From assembly GCA_023266155.1 (NCBI GenBank), contig JAHFRS010000073.1, positions 1-5,887 of the forward strand: a DNA stretch of 5,887 nt. Direction: 5' to 3'. The notes below the pieces were generated by a model. That model was not told the DNA's origin. It saw only the letters and a list, made by a program, of their open reading frames with translations, and did no database searches. The DNA is from an archaeon (GTDB lineage: Archaea > Nanobdellota > Nanobdellia > Woesearchaeales > GW2011-AR9). Positions 1 through 5,775 of the stretch are shown piece after piece (the stretch's first letter is position 1; every line of letters begins with the position of its first letter). The position numbers and the translations under genes were made by a program.

Positions 1-2
1 TG

Positions 3-80
3 TTGCTGGTGATCATCGGTTTGGTCATTGGCTTCAGCCGGATGAAGAAAGACAATAGTGGAGAACAGACCTACTACTAA
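3..80 (+). CDS. C-terminal end of a membrane-anchored protein (partial, 5' end outside window)
   Basis: The third forward frame is open from the window edge to a TAA at 78-80. It encodes one hydrophobic stretch (LLVIIGLVIGF) followed by a positively charged junction (SRMKK) and a short polar tail ending in TYY. This is the usual form of a single C-terminal transmembrane anchor with a cytoplasmic tail, as in many archaeal surface proteins. Only 25 residues are visible, so the family cannot be named. The second frame is also open for a short distance (stop 56-58), but its product is not patterned like a protein end. The gene is followed by a small hairpin across the stop codon and then a long T-tract, which fits the end of a transcription unit. 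Confidence 0.6.
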   Translation: MLVIIGLVIGFSRMKKDNSGEQTYY

Positions 81-87
81 AAGTAGG
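70..87 (+). repeat. Short perfect inverted repeat across the stop codon
   Basis: CCTACT at 70-75 pairs with AGTAGG at 82-87 around a six-base loop that contains the first two bases and part of the TAA stop of the upstream gene. A 6-bp stem is weak, and the T-tract only begins 24 nt later, so this is not a classical intrinsic terminator. It may be a minor RNA 3'-end structure or chance. Confidence 0.3.
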
Positions 88-110
88 CTCTTGTATCTTC
101 CCTCCAAATC

Positions 111-145
111 TTTTTTTTTGTTTTTTTTATTTATATTATTTTTTC
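111..145 (+). terminator. Poly-T archaeal-type terminator
   Basis: Two T runs (nine T at 111-119, eight T at 121-128) and further T-rich sequence to about 144 follow the upstream gene end at 80. Archaeal RNA polymerase terminates at U-rich tracts without needing a hairpin, so this is the likely 3' end of the first transcription unit. If the overlapping frame at 58-285 were coding, the same tract would encode a Phe/Leu-rich segment. Confidence 0.6.
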
Positions 146-185
146 AAAACACACATTTTAAGAAGGTTGAGGAATACCTGATTTG

Positions 186-281
186 CATTACCACTACTAC
201 CAAACCCAACAATAAAACCGTCATTATAACCAACAACAACAAAACTACCACCACTATAATCATCAACCCTAATCAACAACC
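186..281 (+). promoter_or_regulatory. G-depleted C/A-rich leader upstream of paralogue A
   Basis: From 186 to 281 there is a single G (position 220). The tract is made of ACC, AAC, ACT and similar triplets. It lies directly before the ATG at 282. CTATAATC at 254-261 is centred about 25 nt from that ATG, a suitable distance for an archaeal TATA box serving a leaderless transcript; ATTATAAC at 213-220 is an alternative giving a short leader. No Shine-Dalgarno is present, which supports a leaderless or unstructured-leader start. Confidence 0.35.
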
Positions 282-1212
<931 letters not shown>

Positions 1213-1213
1213 A

Positions 1214-1573
1214 ATGAAATTCAAACTCGATGAGAACATGCCTCTCCGCTTGAAAACGATCATCAAAGAAGCAGGGCATAGCGCTTGTGATGTCTATGAG
1301 CAGAACCTTTCCGGGAAAGAAGATCCGTTCGTTCTCAAACGATGCCGAGAGGAAAATTATGTTCTTATCACCAATGACACTGATTTTGAAAATATTCAGG
1401 CCTATCCACCGGGAACGCATGCCGGCGTCATCCTGCTTAAGCTGAAGAGTCAAGGGATTCCCTCCGTGACAAGGGCTTTCACCCAATTACTGGCGAAAGT
1501 TGATTTGGAGAGAACGAGAGGGGCTTTAACGATCATCGGGCCTGACCTGATTAAAATCAGAAGAGAATTATGA
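1214..1573 (+). CDS. DUF5615 family PIN-like toxin (putative ribonuclease)
   Basis: The product begins MKFKLDENMP, the typical start of DUF5615 (Mut7-C/PIN-like) proteins, and carries the second acidic motif TNDTDF (about residues 53-58). Asp6, Glu7, Asp55 and Asp57 are candidate metal ligands, and Glu36/Asp37 in GKEDPFVL may contribute. At 119 residues it has normal family length and looks intact. I place the start at ATG 1214, not at the in-frame TTG at 1202, because the family starts at MKF.LDEN; this leaves one base after the antitoxin stop (1210-1212). The likely role is a metal-dependent RNA-cleaving toxin held by the DUF433 partner; the substrate is unknown. Its TGA overlaps the ATG of paralogue B (ATGA, 1570-1573), an unusual coupling of a toxin to a membrane protein gene. 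Confidence 0.88.
   Translation: MKFKLDENMPLRLKTIIKEAGHSACDVYEQNLSGKEDPFVLKRCREENYVLITNDTDFENIQAYPPGTHAGVILLKLKSQGIPSVTRAFTQLLAKVDLERTRGALTIIGPDLIKIRREL
1547..1560 (+). repeat. Small palindrome at the toxin 3' end
   Basis: CTGATT (1547-1552) and AATCAG (1555-1560) form a perfect 6-bp inverted repeat with an AA spacer, 10 bp before the start of paralogue B. It lies in coding sequence (LIKI of the toxin), so it may be chance. It could also be an operator half-site pair or a small RNA structure near the coupled start. Confidence 0.25.
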
Positions 1574-1671
1574 CCAACCCCCTCACCTCCCTCGATGAAC
1601 TCATCTGGCAGCAGTTTGAGAAAGTGACAGTTGCGGCGAATAAGAGGTTAGGATGGAATAAATATGATTTG
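1570..1671 (+). repeat. 5' direct repeat, copy 2
   Basis: Partner of 282-383, in direct orientation and 1288 bp away. The repeat boundary coincides with the start codon; the toxin sequence upstream has no similarity to the G-poor leader of copy 1. Confidence 0.9.
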
Positions 1672-2250
1672 GCCAGGATAGCGGATAGCACAGCTGCAAT
1701 GTTTTTTAGTGGTGTAGGAGTATATCATACTCTTCGTGGCGTTCACGATTCATCAGTAACCAGCTCGATACGTCTAGGGGGTGGAATACTTATCACCAGT
1801 TTAGGATATTTAATCTATAATTCAAAAAAGCAAAAAAACAAACGATGGGAAGAAGAGGAAATCAAAGAAATCATCGAAACGGGAGCTGTAAAGCAGCCAA
1901 AAATGTATATGCATAGGCCGGTAATGCTGACGTGGCCGGGATATTTTATTTATCGAAGCATAGATCACCTAACTCATCGTAACTCCAAAATTTCCGAGGG
2001 TTCTTTTTCTCTGAGTACAATTCAGTATAATACCCTTGCTGGCTTCACCCTGCTTTCTATGGGGTTGTATTTTTTAAGTGATTTGTCTGCCGACTATTTC
2101 CGTTCTCAACTCATGACTCCTCCTTCAACAAAGAAGAGTATCTGGAAAGCCGTTACTGATTACGTCACCAAACCATCCTACAAAGCCGCCCCGCAGCCCG
2201 TCGAAAGTGGCGTGAAATATCAGACGATTGATGATTATATCTCTCATTAA
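1570..2250 (+). CDS. Multi-pass membrane protein, paralogue B, coupled to the toxin
   Basis: This 226-aa protein is a paralogue of the one at 282-947. Residues 1-34 and 175-224 are nearly the same, while the middle differs greatly. Membrane segments are predicted near 41-55, 68-84 and 152-172, with a weaker one near 117-130. The loop after the second segment keeps the charged EIIETGAV..P motif seen in paralogue A. The start is fixed by identity with paralogue A and overlaps the toxin stop as ATGA, so ribosomes finishing the toxin can re-initiate here. No separate TATA box is evident at the right distance, suggesting it depends on the antitoxin-toxin promoter. Function unknown. It could be a third component of the toxin-antitoxin operon, or a duplicate that was split from copy A by insertion of the pair. 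Confidence 0.8.
   Translation: MTNPLTSLDELIWQQFEKVTVAANKRLGWNKYDLARIADSTAAMFFSGVGVYHTLRGVHDSSVTSSIRLGGGILITSLGYLIYNSKKQKNKRWEEEEIKEIIETGAVKQPKMYMHRPVMLTWPGYFIYRSIDHLTHRNSKISEGSFSLSTIQYNTLAGFTLLSMGLYFLSDLSADYFRSQLMTPPSTKKSIWKAVTDYVTKPSYKAAPQPVESGVKYQTIDDYISH
2092..2244 (+). repeat. 3' direct repeat, copy 2
   Basis: Partner of 765-917, in direct orientation. Similarity stops at about the ISH* end of paralogue B; the downstream sequence differs from that after paralogue A. Confidence 0.9.
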
Positions 2251-2314
2251 AATCTTCATGATATATTCACTATCTTTTCATCACATTTAAGTTTTTAGGC
2301 TCCAGTTTAATAAC

Positions 2315-2324
2315 TTTTTTAAAG
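2315..2324 (+). promoter_or_regulatory. TATA box of the geranylgeranyl-reductase-like gene
   Basis: TTTTTTAAAG is centred about 25 nt before the ATG at 2345, the spacing expected if transcription starts at or next to the start codon. The bases between (ending CAGATTGCACC) contain no Shine-Dalgarno, so a leaderless mRNA is likely. Confidence 0.5.
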
Positions 2325-2344
2325 CACTTATTTCAGATTGCACC

Positions 2345-3439
2345 ATGAACATCGCCATCATCGGTGCCGGTCCTATCGGTGGCTATACAGCCTATTTACT
2401 CGCCAAAGCTGGCCATGCCATCAGCATCTACGAAAATCATTCTCAGGTTGGCTGCCCCATCCAATGTACCGGCATTCTCACTGCAGACTTTGATGAATTC
2501 AATTTCCCCATGGATTCATATTTAGTCAATACCATTGACACCATTGAAGTTTTCACTCCAAAGCAAACACTCGCAGTCAAACAGAAAGATTACATTGTTG
2601 ACCGTACCAGATTTGATACTTTCTTTGTCGATATAGCTATGAAAGAAGGCGCTCAATTATATTTAAATCATTCTTTGAGCCGGCGGGAAGGAAAAAATAT
2701 CATTATCAAAGACTCTCTATCAAAAACAGAAAAAATAATCACGCCAGATATCATCATCGGCACTGATGGGCCATTATCACCTACTGCAAAAGCCTACAAT
2801 TTCTATCATCCTCAGCGAATTAATTTTTATGGCATTCAAGCGACGGTGGAAGGAACTTTTGAGCCACACACCATCAAGACTTATTTTGGCAAGGAGGTCT
2901 GTCCTGGCTTATTTGCCTGGGTTGTTCCAGAATCTGCAACTATGGCACGAGTTGGATTGGCAACGACCAAAAATACTAAGCATTACTTTGACCAATTCAT
3001 GCACGACCATCATTTTGTAGCGAAAGAGATTCAGGCTGGCACCATTCCCATCTATCACCCAGAGCAGAAATTACAACAGGATAATTGTTACCTTGCTGGC
3101 GATGCAGCTACCTATGTGAAAGCAACAACGTTAGGAGGGTTAGTGCCGGGATTGCAGCAAGCGAGGATTTTAGCTGATTGCATCATCAATGGAAAAAAAT
3201 ATGAAAAAGAAATTAAATCAGTGCGGCAGAAAATGTGGCTGCATTTAAAAGTGCATCACATTTTTGATGAGTTTAACGATGACGATTGGGATAGATTAGT
3301 GATGTATGTCAACCAGCCGAAGATTCAGAAAATATTTGAACAGCATACCCGAGATAATCCCATTCCATTGGTGCTGAAATCACTGTTGAAAGAGCCAAGA
3401 TTTCTACGGTTTGGGAAGTATTTATTTTTAAATTCTTGA
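2345..3439 (+). CDS. Geranylgeranyl reductase family FAD-dependent oxidoreductase
   Basis: The 364-aa protein opens with an FAD-binding Rossmann motif (GAGPIG, residues 7-12), an acidic ribose-binding residue at the end of strand 2 (Glu30), and a VGCPIQCTG segment (35-43) typical of archaeal geranylgeranyl reductases. VDRTRFD (85-91), GTDG (139-142), the substrate-side GLFAWVVP (188-195) and the second FAD motif LAGDAA...GG (250-265) follow in family order. Archaeal members saturate the geranylgeranyl chains of membrane ether lipids or related isoprenoids, using reduced flavin. The protein is a little shorter than typical digeranylgeranylglycerophospholipid reductases (around 390-400 aa), with a divergent C-terminus. 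The exact substrate (archaeol precursor, a quinone chain or another polyprenyl group) cannot be told from sequence. It appears to be a single-gene transcription unit with its own TATA box. Confidence 0.85.
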   Translation: MNIAIIGAGPIGGYTAYLLAKAGHAISIYENHSQVGCPIQCTGILTADFDEFNFPMDSYLVNTIDTIEVFTPKQTLAVKQKDYIVDRTRFDTFFVDIAMKEGAQLYLNHSLSRREGKNIIIKDSLSKTEKIITPDIIIGTDGPLSPTAKAYNFYHPQRINFYGIQATVEGTFEPHTIKTYFGKEVCPGLFAWVVPESATMARVGLATTKNTKHYFDQFMHDHHFVAKEIQAGTIPIYHPEQKLQQDNCYLAGDAATYVKATTLGGLVPGLQQARILADCIINGKKYEKEIKSVRQKMWLHLKVHHIFDEFNDDDWDRLVMYVNQPKIQKIFEQHTRDNPIPLVLKSLLKEPRFLRFGKYLFLNS

Positions 3440-3444
3440 ATCTC

Positions 3445-3451
3445 TTTAAAG
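3445..3451 (+). promoter_or_regulatory. Possible TATA element(s) for the 3504 gene
   Basis: TTTAAAG at 3445-3451 would give a leader of about 30 nt before the ATG at 3504. A second A/T-rich candidate, TTATTAAA near 3474-3481, is centred about 26 nt from the ATG and would give a leaderless message. No Shine-Dalgarno is visible (TTGTTGAAAG precedes the ATG), which slightly favours the second. Confidence 0.3.
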
Positions 3452-3503
3452 TATAGTTTTGATCATAGAAATTATTATTAAATGATGCTTCTCTTGTTGA
3501 AAG

Positions 3504-3869
3504 ATGGGCCTTACTACAAGAGATCGTCGTATTAAGCAAGAAGTAGCCCGCTATGCCTTACAATTAGAAAGGCAGCTTCACAGAAATGCAGATGTGACTG
3601 ATAGATTAGAACGATATTCTGGAAAAGCTGCTCGCTTATTTGATTCGCAGCACCCTCGAGGATGGGAAGGGCTTGAAGGAACAATTATGGGTGCCACGAG
3701 CTCACATCCTCAAACCCCTTTCGTACTATCTTATCATGATTTATTTGATAATAGATGGCTTGAAAATTACATTTACCCCAATAAGATAAGAAGCATTAAG
3801 AAAAAAGGACGAATGATTTATATTGATACTGAATGGGTTCACGGTAGCCAGGCGCCTAGATACTACTAA
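3504..3869 (+). CDS. Hypothetical basic protein, 121 aa
   Basis: I do not recognise this protein. The N-terminal half (residues 5-46) is rich in Arg, Lys, Glu and Gln and likely forms long, possibly coiled helices. The second half has a Gly/Trp-containing segment (HPRGWEGLEGT, 50-60) and aromatic and strand-like stretches (FVLSYHDLF, RMIYIDTEWVHG), suggesting a small alpha+beta domain. There is no membrane segment, signal peptide, cysteine cluster or known catalytic motif. The start at 3504 is the first ATG in frame, with no Shine-Dalgarno. Its last 14 bp overlap the end of the minus-strand gene at 3856-4608, so the two converge without a terminator between them. The frame is open over 121 codons with a balanced composition, so I think it is real, but the function is open. 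Confidence 0.6.
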   Translation: MGLTTRDRRIKQEVARYALQLERQLHRNADVTDRLERYSGKAARLFDSQHPRGWEGLEGTIMGATSSHPQTPFVLSYHDLFDNRWLENYIYPNKIRSIKKKGRMIYIDTEWVHGSQAPRYY

Positions 3870-4608
3870 ATTTCTTAATCACCTTCGCATACTCTTTCCC
3901 CAATCCCCCTAGCCGATAGATAACCACTTCTGATATCCCTGCATCTTTGGCGAGCTGTAAGTCTTGTTCTAATTGCTTCTGACCTAAAATAGGTTCTGTT
4001 CCATGAATCCCTGGGCTGATTGTCCCGTATCCTGCCACAAACCGTGCTCCATATTCCATATTCCCTAAAAGGAGTTCATCCAGCAGGAATTCCTGTGAAA
4101 ACTGATGCAAAGAATGATACAGCATTTTTATGTAATGAATTTGGGGTTCTGTAAAGTGCAGGCCTACCTTTTCCAACAAATGTGTCTGTTCGGCATTTTT
4201 TGTAAAATATTCTGCCAGATAAATCTTCCCTGAATAATGCTTGATGAAATCTCTAATCATTTTTTTATGGTGCCAAAAAGACCAGGATTGAGTGATATAC
4301 AATAATGGATTTTGTGTGGTTGGCAACTCCAAATCAAGCATTACCGAAACAGTCTGGTGTTCAAGTTCAGCAAGAATACGGCGTAGCGCCTTTCCTGACG
4401 AAAAAGGGGAAATCCAATACCCCTCTTTTTTCCTGAGCACTGGCCAATAGACGAATTCTGAAATGGTCTGATTCTTGGTTGTAACACATAACCTTCTAAA
4501 CTCTGGCAGGCTTGGTGCAGCTAGATACAACTTTACGGGCCATCGGATATAGTTCAGCTTAGCCAGATTTTCTTCAGTCGGGAATTCTTCAAAAAAGGAG
4601 ATTTGCAT
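3856..4608 (-). CDS. Conserved hypothetical protein, predicted TIM-barrel-like
   Basis: The 250-aa soluble product alternates hydrophobic strands and amphipathic helices as in a beta/alpha barrel: KLYLAA (26-31), EFVYWPVL (51-58), VSVMLDLELP (87-96), KIYLAEYF (128-135), ARFVAGYG (188-195) and EVVIYRLGGLG (227-237). Asp92 and Glu94 at the end of a strand and the Trp/Tyr-rich KKEGYWISPF segment (60-69) could line an active site. It resembles a protein family I recall from DPANN archaea without assigned function; this is memory, not a search. I prefer ATG 4608 over an in-frame GTG at 4626: the GTG overlaps its only Shine-Dalgarno-like AAGGAG, while the ATG lies about 25 nt from a TATA-like element, fitting leaderless initiation. 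Glycoside hydrolase-like or polysaccharide-related activity is possible but unproven. Confidence 0.75.
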   Translation of the reverse strand: MQISFFEEFPTEENLAKLNYIRWPVKLYLAAPSLPEFRRLCVTTKNQTISEFVYWPVLRKKEGYWISPFSSGKALRRILAELEHQTVSVMLDLELPTTQNPLLYITQSWSFWHHKKMIRDFIKHYSGKIYLAEYFTKNAEQTHLLEKVGLHFTEPQIHYIKMLYHSLHQFSQEFLLDELLLGNMEYGARFVAGYGTISPGIHGTEPILGQKQLEQDLQLAKDAGISEVVIYRLGGLGKEYAKVIKKFSSI

Positions 4609-4629
4609 AGAGAGAGGATAACCCACTCC

Positions 4630-4637
4630 TTAATATG
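4630..4637 (-). promoter_or_regulatory. TATA-like element for the TIM-barrel-like gene
   Basis: Read on the minus strand this is CATATTAA, centred about 25 nt upstream of the ATG at 4608. It follows the T-tract that ends the preceding minus-strand gene, so a new transcript can begin here. The distance supports a leaderless start at 4608. Confidence 0.4.
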
Positions 4638-4645
4638 TTTTGCGA

Positions 4646-4681
4646 GAAAAAAGAAAAACAAGAAAAAAAAATAAAGAAAAA
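4646..4681 (-). terminator. Poly-T archaeal-type terminator after the four-helix membrane protein gene
   Basis: On the minus strand, starting 4 nt after the TAA of the gene ending at 4686, there is a 36-nt tract made almost only of T, with runs of up to nine T. This is the typical U-rich signal for archaeal transcription termination and separates this gene from the next one on the same strand. Confidence 0.7.
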
Positions 4682-4685
4682 TCTT

Positions 4686-5054
4686 TTAATTTTTGGCCAA
4701 GTTCAAGATGGACTTAATGCCCACAACGACAACCGAAGGCATGATAAACGCCATGATTGACTGCAGCACACTTTCCACGGGGCCACCCACATAAGGCAAT
4801 TGGCCTAACTGCGCACTCCCTAAACTCGTGACGATCACCAGTGCCGTCACATACAAAATATAGTCTCGCGCTTCATTGGGTGTGATGTTAAAAAACCCTA
4901 CCACTATCCCTGCCAGTATTAACAGGCTGGTAAGAGCAGGCACCCATGCTTGAACCCACGATGCTATTAAGCCTAACACTAAAGCAATCACGATCCCTGC
5001 GGTAAACGCATAGGTAATTACTTTGTTGGCTACCCCCTTTACAACTGTTGCCAT
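4686..5054 (-). CDS. Small four-helix membrane protein (conserved hypothetical)
   Basis: The 122-aa protein has four hydrophobic segments at about 14-34, 40-56, 64-80 and 96-117, with very short loops. A conserved-looking NITPNEARDY loop (56-65) sits between the second and third helices and a LGQLPYVGGPVES loop (83-95) before the fourth. Length, helix spacing and the GF.N.T..EA.D loop resemble a small membrane protein family I recall from DPANN archaea, with no known function. Translation is strongly supported: AAAAGGAGGT lies 6 nt before the ATG. It is probably highly expressed, given this signal and its strong terminator. It diverges from the CARF-like gene at 5163, sharing a 108-bp intergenic region. 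Roles in envelope structure or ion passage are speculation. Confidence 0.85.
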   Translation of the reverse strand: MATVVKGVANKVITYAFTAGIVIALVLGLIASWVQAWVPALTSLLILAGIVVGFFNITPNEARDYILYVTALVIVTSLGSAQLGQLPYVGGPVESVLQSIMAFIMPSVVVVGIKSILNLAKN

Positions 5055-5060
5055 TTTTCT

Positions 5061-5070
5061 ACCTCCTTTT
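5061..5070 (-). promoter_or_regulatory. Perfect Shine-Dalgarno of the four-helix membrane protein
   Basis: AAAAGGAGGT on the minus strand matches the anti-Shine-Dalgarno without mismatch and ends 6 nt before ATG 5054. It fixes the start and contrasts with the leaderless genes in the window. Confidence 0.85.
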
Positions 5071-5102
5071 GATAGATTGTCTAACTATATCAGTTATGGA
5101 CT

Positions 5103-5111
5103 GTTAAATAC
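5103..5111 (-). promoter_or_regulatory. Possible TATA box for the four-helix membrane protein
   Basis: GTATTTAAC on the minus strand would place the transcript start near 5080, giving a leader of about 26 nt that contains the Shine-Dalgarno. The alternative GATATAGTT (near 5084-5092) would start transcription within the Shine-Dalgarno and is less likely. Confidence 0.3.
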
Positions 5112-5119
5112 CCAAGCCC

Positions 5120-5128
5120 TTTTTAAAG
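5120..5128 (+). promoter_or_regulatory. Possible TATA box for the CARF-like gene; part of a TTTTAAAGT direct repeat
   Basis: TTTTTAAAG centred near 5124 would start transcription near 5150, leaving a short leader that just includes the Shine-Dalgarno at 5150-5157. TTTTAAAGT occurs again at 5140-5148, 19 bp further on; that copy is too close to the ATG to be a TATA box and could be an operator copy. Confidence 0.35.
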
Positions 5129-5149
5129 TTTTATTGTCATTTTAAAGTG

Positions 5150-5157
5150 AAAAGGAG
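5150..5157 (+). promoter_or_regulatory. Shine-Dalgarno that decides the start of the CARF-like gene
   Basis: AAAAGGAG ends 5 nt before ATG 5163. An in-frame GTG at 5157 overlaps the site itself and so cannot be its start. Confidence 0.7.
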
Positions 5158-5162
5158 TGTTT

Positions 5163-5621
5163 ATGTCCAGCACGGGCAACCACGTACGGGAGAGTCAACT
5201 CTATTCTTCCGTAAATAAATTTAAAAAAGGACCGTCATCTTGTCAGGGGATGCCCACTTTATTAGCCTGCCTCTCAACCGGCAAGGGAACGTGGAGTGAA
5301 GTGAATCGAGTTATGCAGGCGCAGCCATGGAATAAAATCTTTCTGATTGCCAATCAATTTGGGATGGAAAATTACCAGCCAAACAGTCAACATGTTCAGA
5401 TGATTCCAGTAGATACCTTCTTGGAAACTCCTGCTTTGGTGGAAGAGATCAAGAAACAGCTGCAAGGCAAGATCAGCGATTTTGAGGTGGGGTTAAATTT
5501 AGCGTCAGGTTCGGGGAAGGAACATATGGCCTTGCTGGAAGCGGTGCTGGAATTGGGCTTGAATTTTCGGTTGGTGACGGTGCAGAATGGGCAGGTGGAC
5601 GTGCTGGGGTTGAAGCGATAA
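5163..5621 (+). CDS. Rossmann-like small protein with CARF-like features
   Basis: The 152-aa product has a 30-residue polar N-terminal extension, then an alternating fold: strand TLLACLS with a glycine-rich STGKGTW loop (38-44) and helix, strand KIFLIANQFG (58-67), strand VQMIPVDTFL (78-87), helix LVEEIKKQL (92-100), and strand FEVGLNLASGSGKEHMALLE (107-126) with a helix, ending in RLVTVQNGQVDVL. The order and the NLASGSGKEHMA loop after a central strand recall the ligand-binding loop of CARF domains (typically a [S/T]GGTK-like motif), which sense cyclic oligoadenylates. No effector domain is fused and no cas gene is visible. The start at 5163 is supported by its Shine-Dalgarno; a later ATG at 5250 would remove the extension and begin right before the first strand. 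Other nucleotide-binding Rossmann families remain possible. Confidence 0.75.
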   Translation: MSSTGNHVRESQLYSSVNKFKKGPSSCQGMPTLLACLSTGKGTWSEVNRVMQAQPWNKIFLIANQFGMENYQPNSQHVQMIPVDTFLETPALVEEIKKQLQGKISDFEVGLNLASGSGKEHMALLEAVLELGLNFRLVTVQNGQVDVLGLKR

Positions 5622-5753
5622 ATTACCATCATCCAGCTTTCCGTGATTGTGATGGGGCTGCTCCTGGATTTAATTGCCAAGATTTATTGAATTTGTCATC
5701 AACGTATCCCCTTATTTTGTTAGCCCATGGAGTCAATTCTTGATCGTCACTCT
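5622..5753. other. Convergent intergenic region
   Basis: This region lies between the stop of the CARF-like gene (plus) and the stop of the partial gene (minus). It has no strong T-tract or hairpin on either strand. It contains the possible minus-strand small ORF. On the plus strand it also holds an in-frame, strongly hydrophobic 22-codon continuation of the CARF-like gene after its TAA (to TGA 5688-5690). Confidence 0.4.
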
Positions 5754-5775
5754 CTATCTCATCACACCATACCAC
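5629..5775 (-). CDS. Possible 48-aa small protein overlapping the end of the upstream minus-strand gene
   Basis: A minus-strand frame is open from a TAA at 5791-5793 to TGA at 5629-5631, with a GTG at 5775. The GTG product is 48 aa: an acidic start (VVWCDEIESDDQELTPW), a mixed middle (KIRGYVDDKFNKSWQ) and a Pro/Ser-rich end. Composition and purine bias at first codon positions look coding. It overlaps the last 22 bp of the gene ending at 5754. There is no Shine-Dalgarno at the GTG. It may be a coupled small gene, the remains of a longer C-terminus after a frameshift in the upstream gene, or chance. Confidence 0.3.
   Translation of the reverse strand: MVWCDEIESDDQELTPWANKIRGYVDDKFNKSWQLNPGAAPSQSRKAG

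Noticed and set aside
2..58. Second-frame reading of the first 58 bases as the end of the upstream gene
   Set aside because: The third frame gives a hydrophobic anchor plus basic tail, a much more natural protein end.
2766..3020. 84-codon plus-strand frame inside the reductase gene
   Set aside because: It is fully inside a gene with conserved FAD-binding motifs in another frame; no start signal.
3309..3539. Minus-strand frame across the reductase end and the next intergenic region
   Set aside because: Antisense to the reductase C-terminus and the start of the 3504 gene; low-complexity, no start signal.
5274..5680. Minus-strand frames (5274-5465 and 5396-5680) under the CARF-like gene
   Set aside because: The plus-strand gene has a Shine-Dalgarno and a coherent fold pattern. 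The minus products are Ser/Pro-rich or lack structure, typical of shadows.
5690..5770. Possible C/D-box small RNA on the minus strand (GTGATGA near 5760-5766)
   Set aside because: Box-C-like sequence is present, but no CTGA box D follows at a suitable distance.
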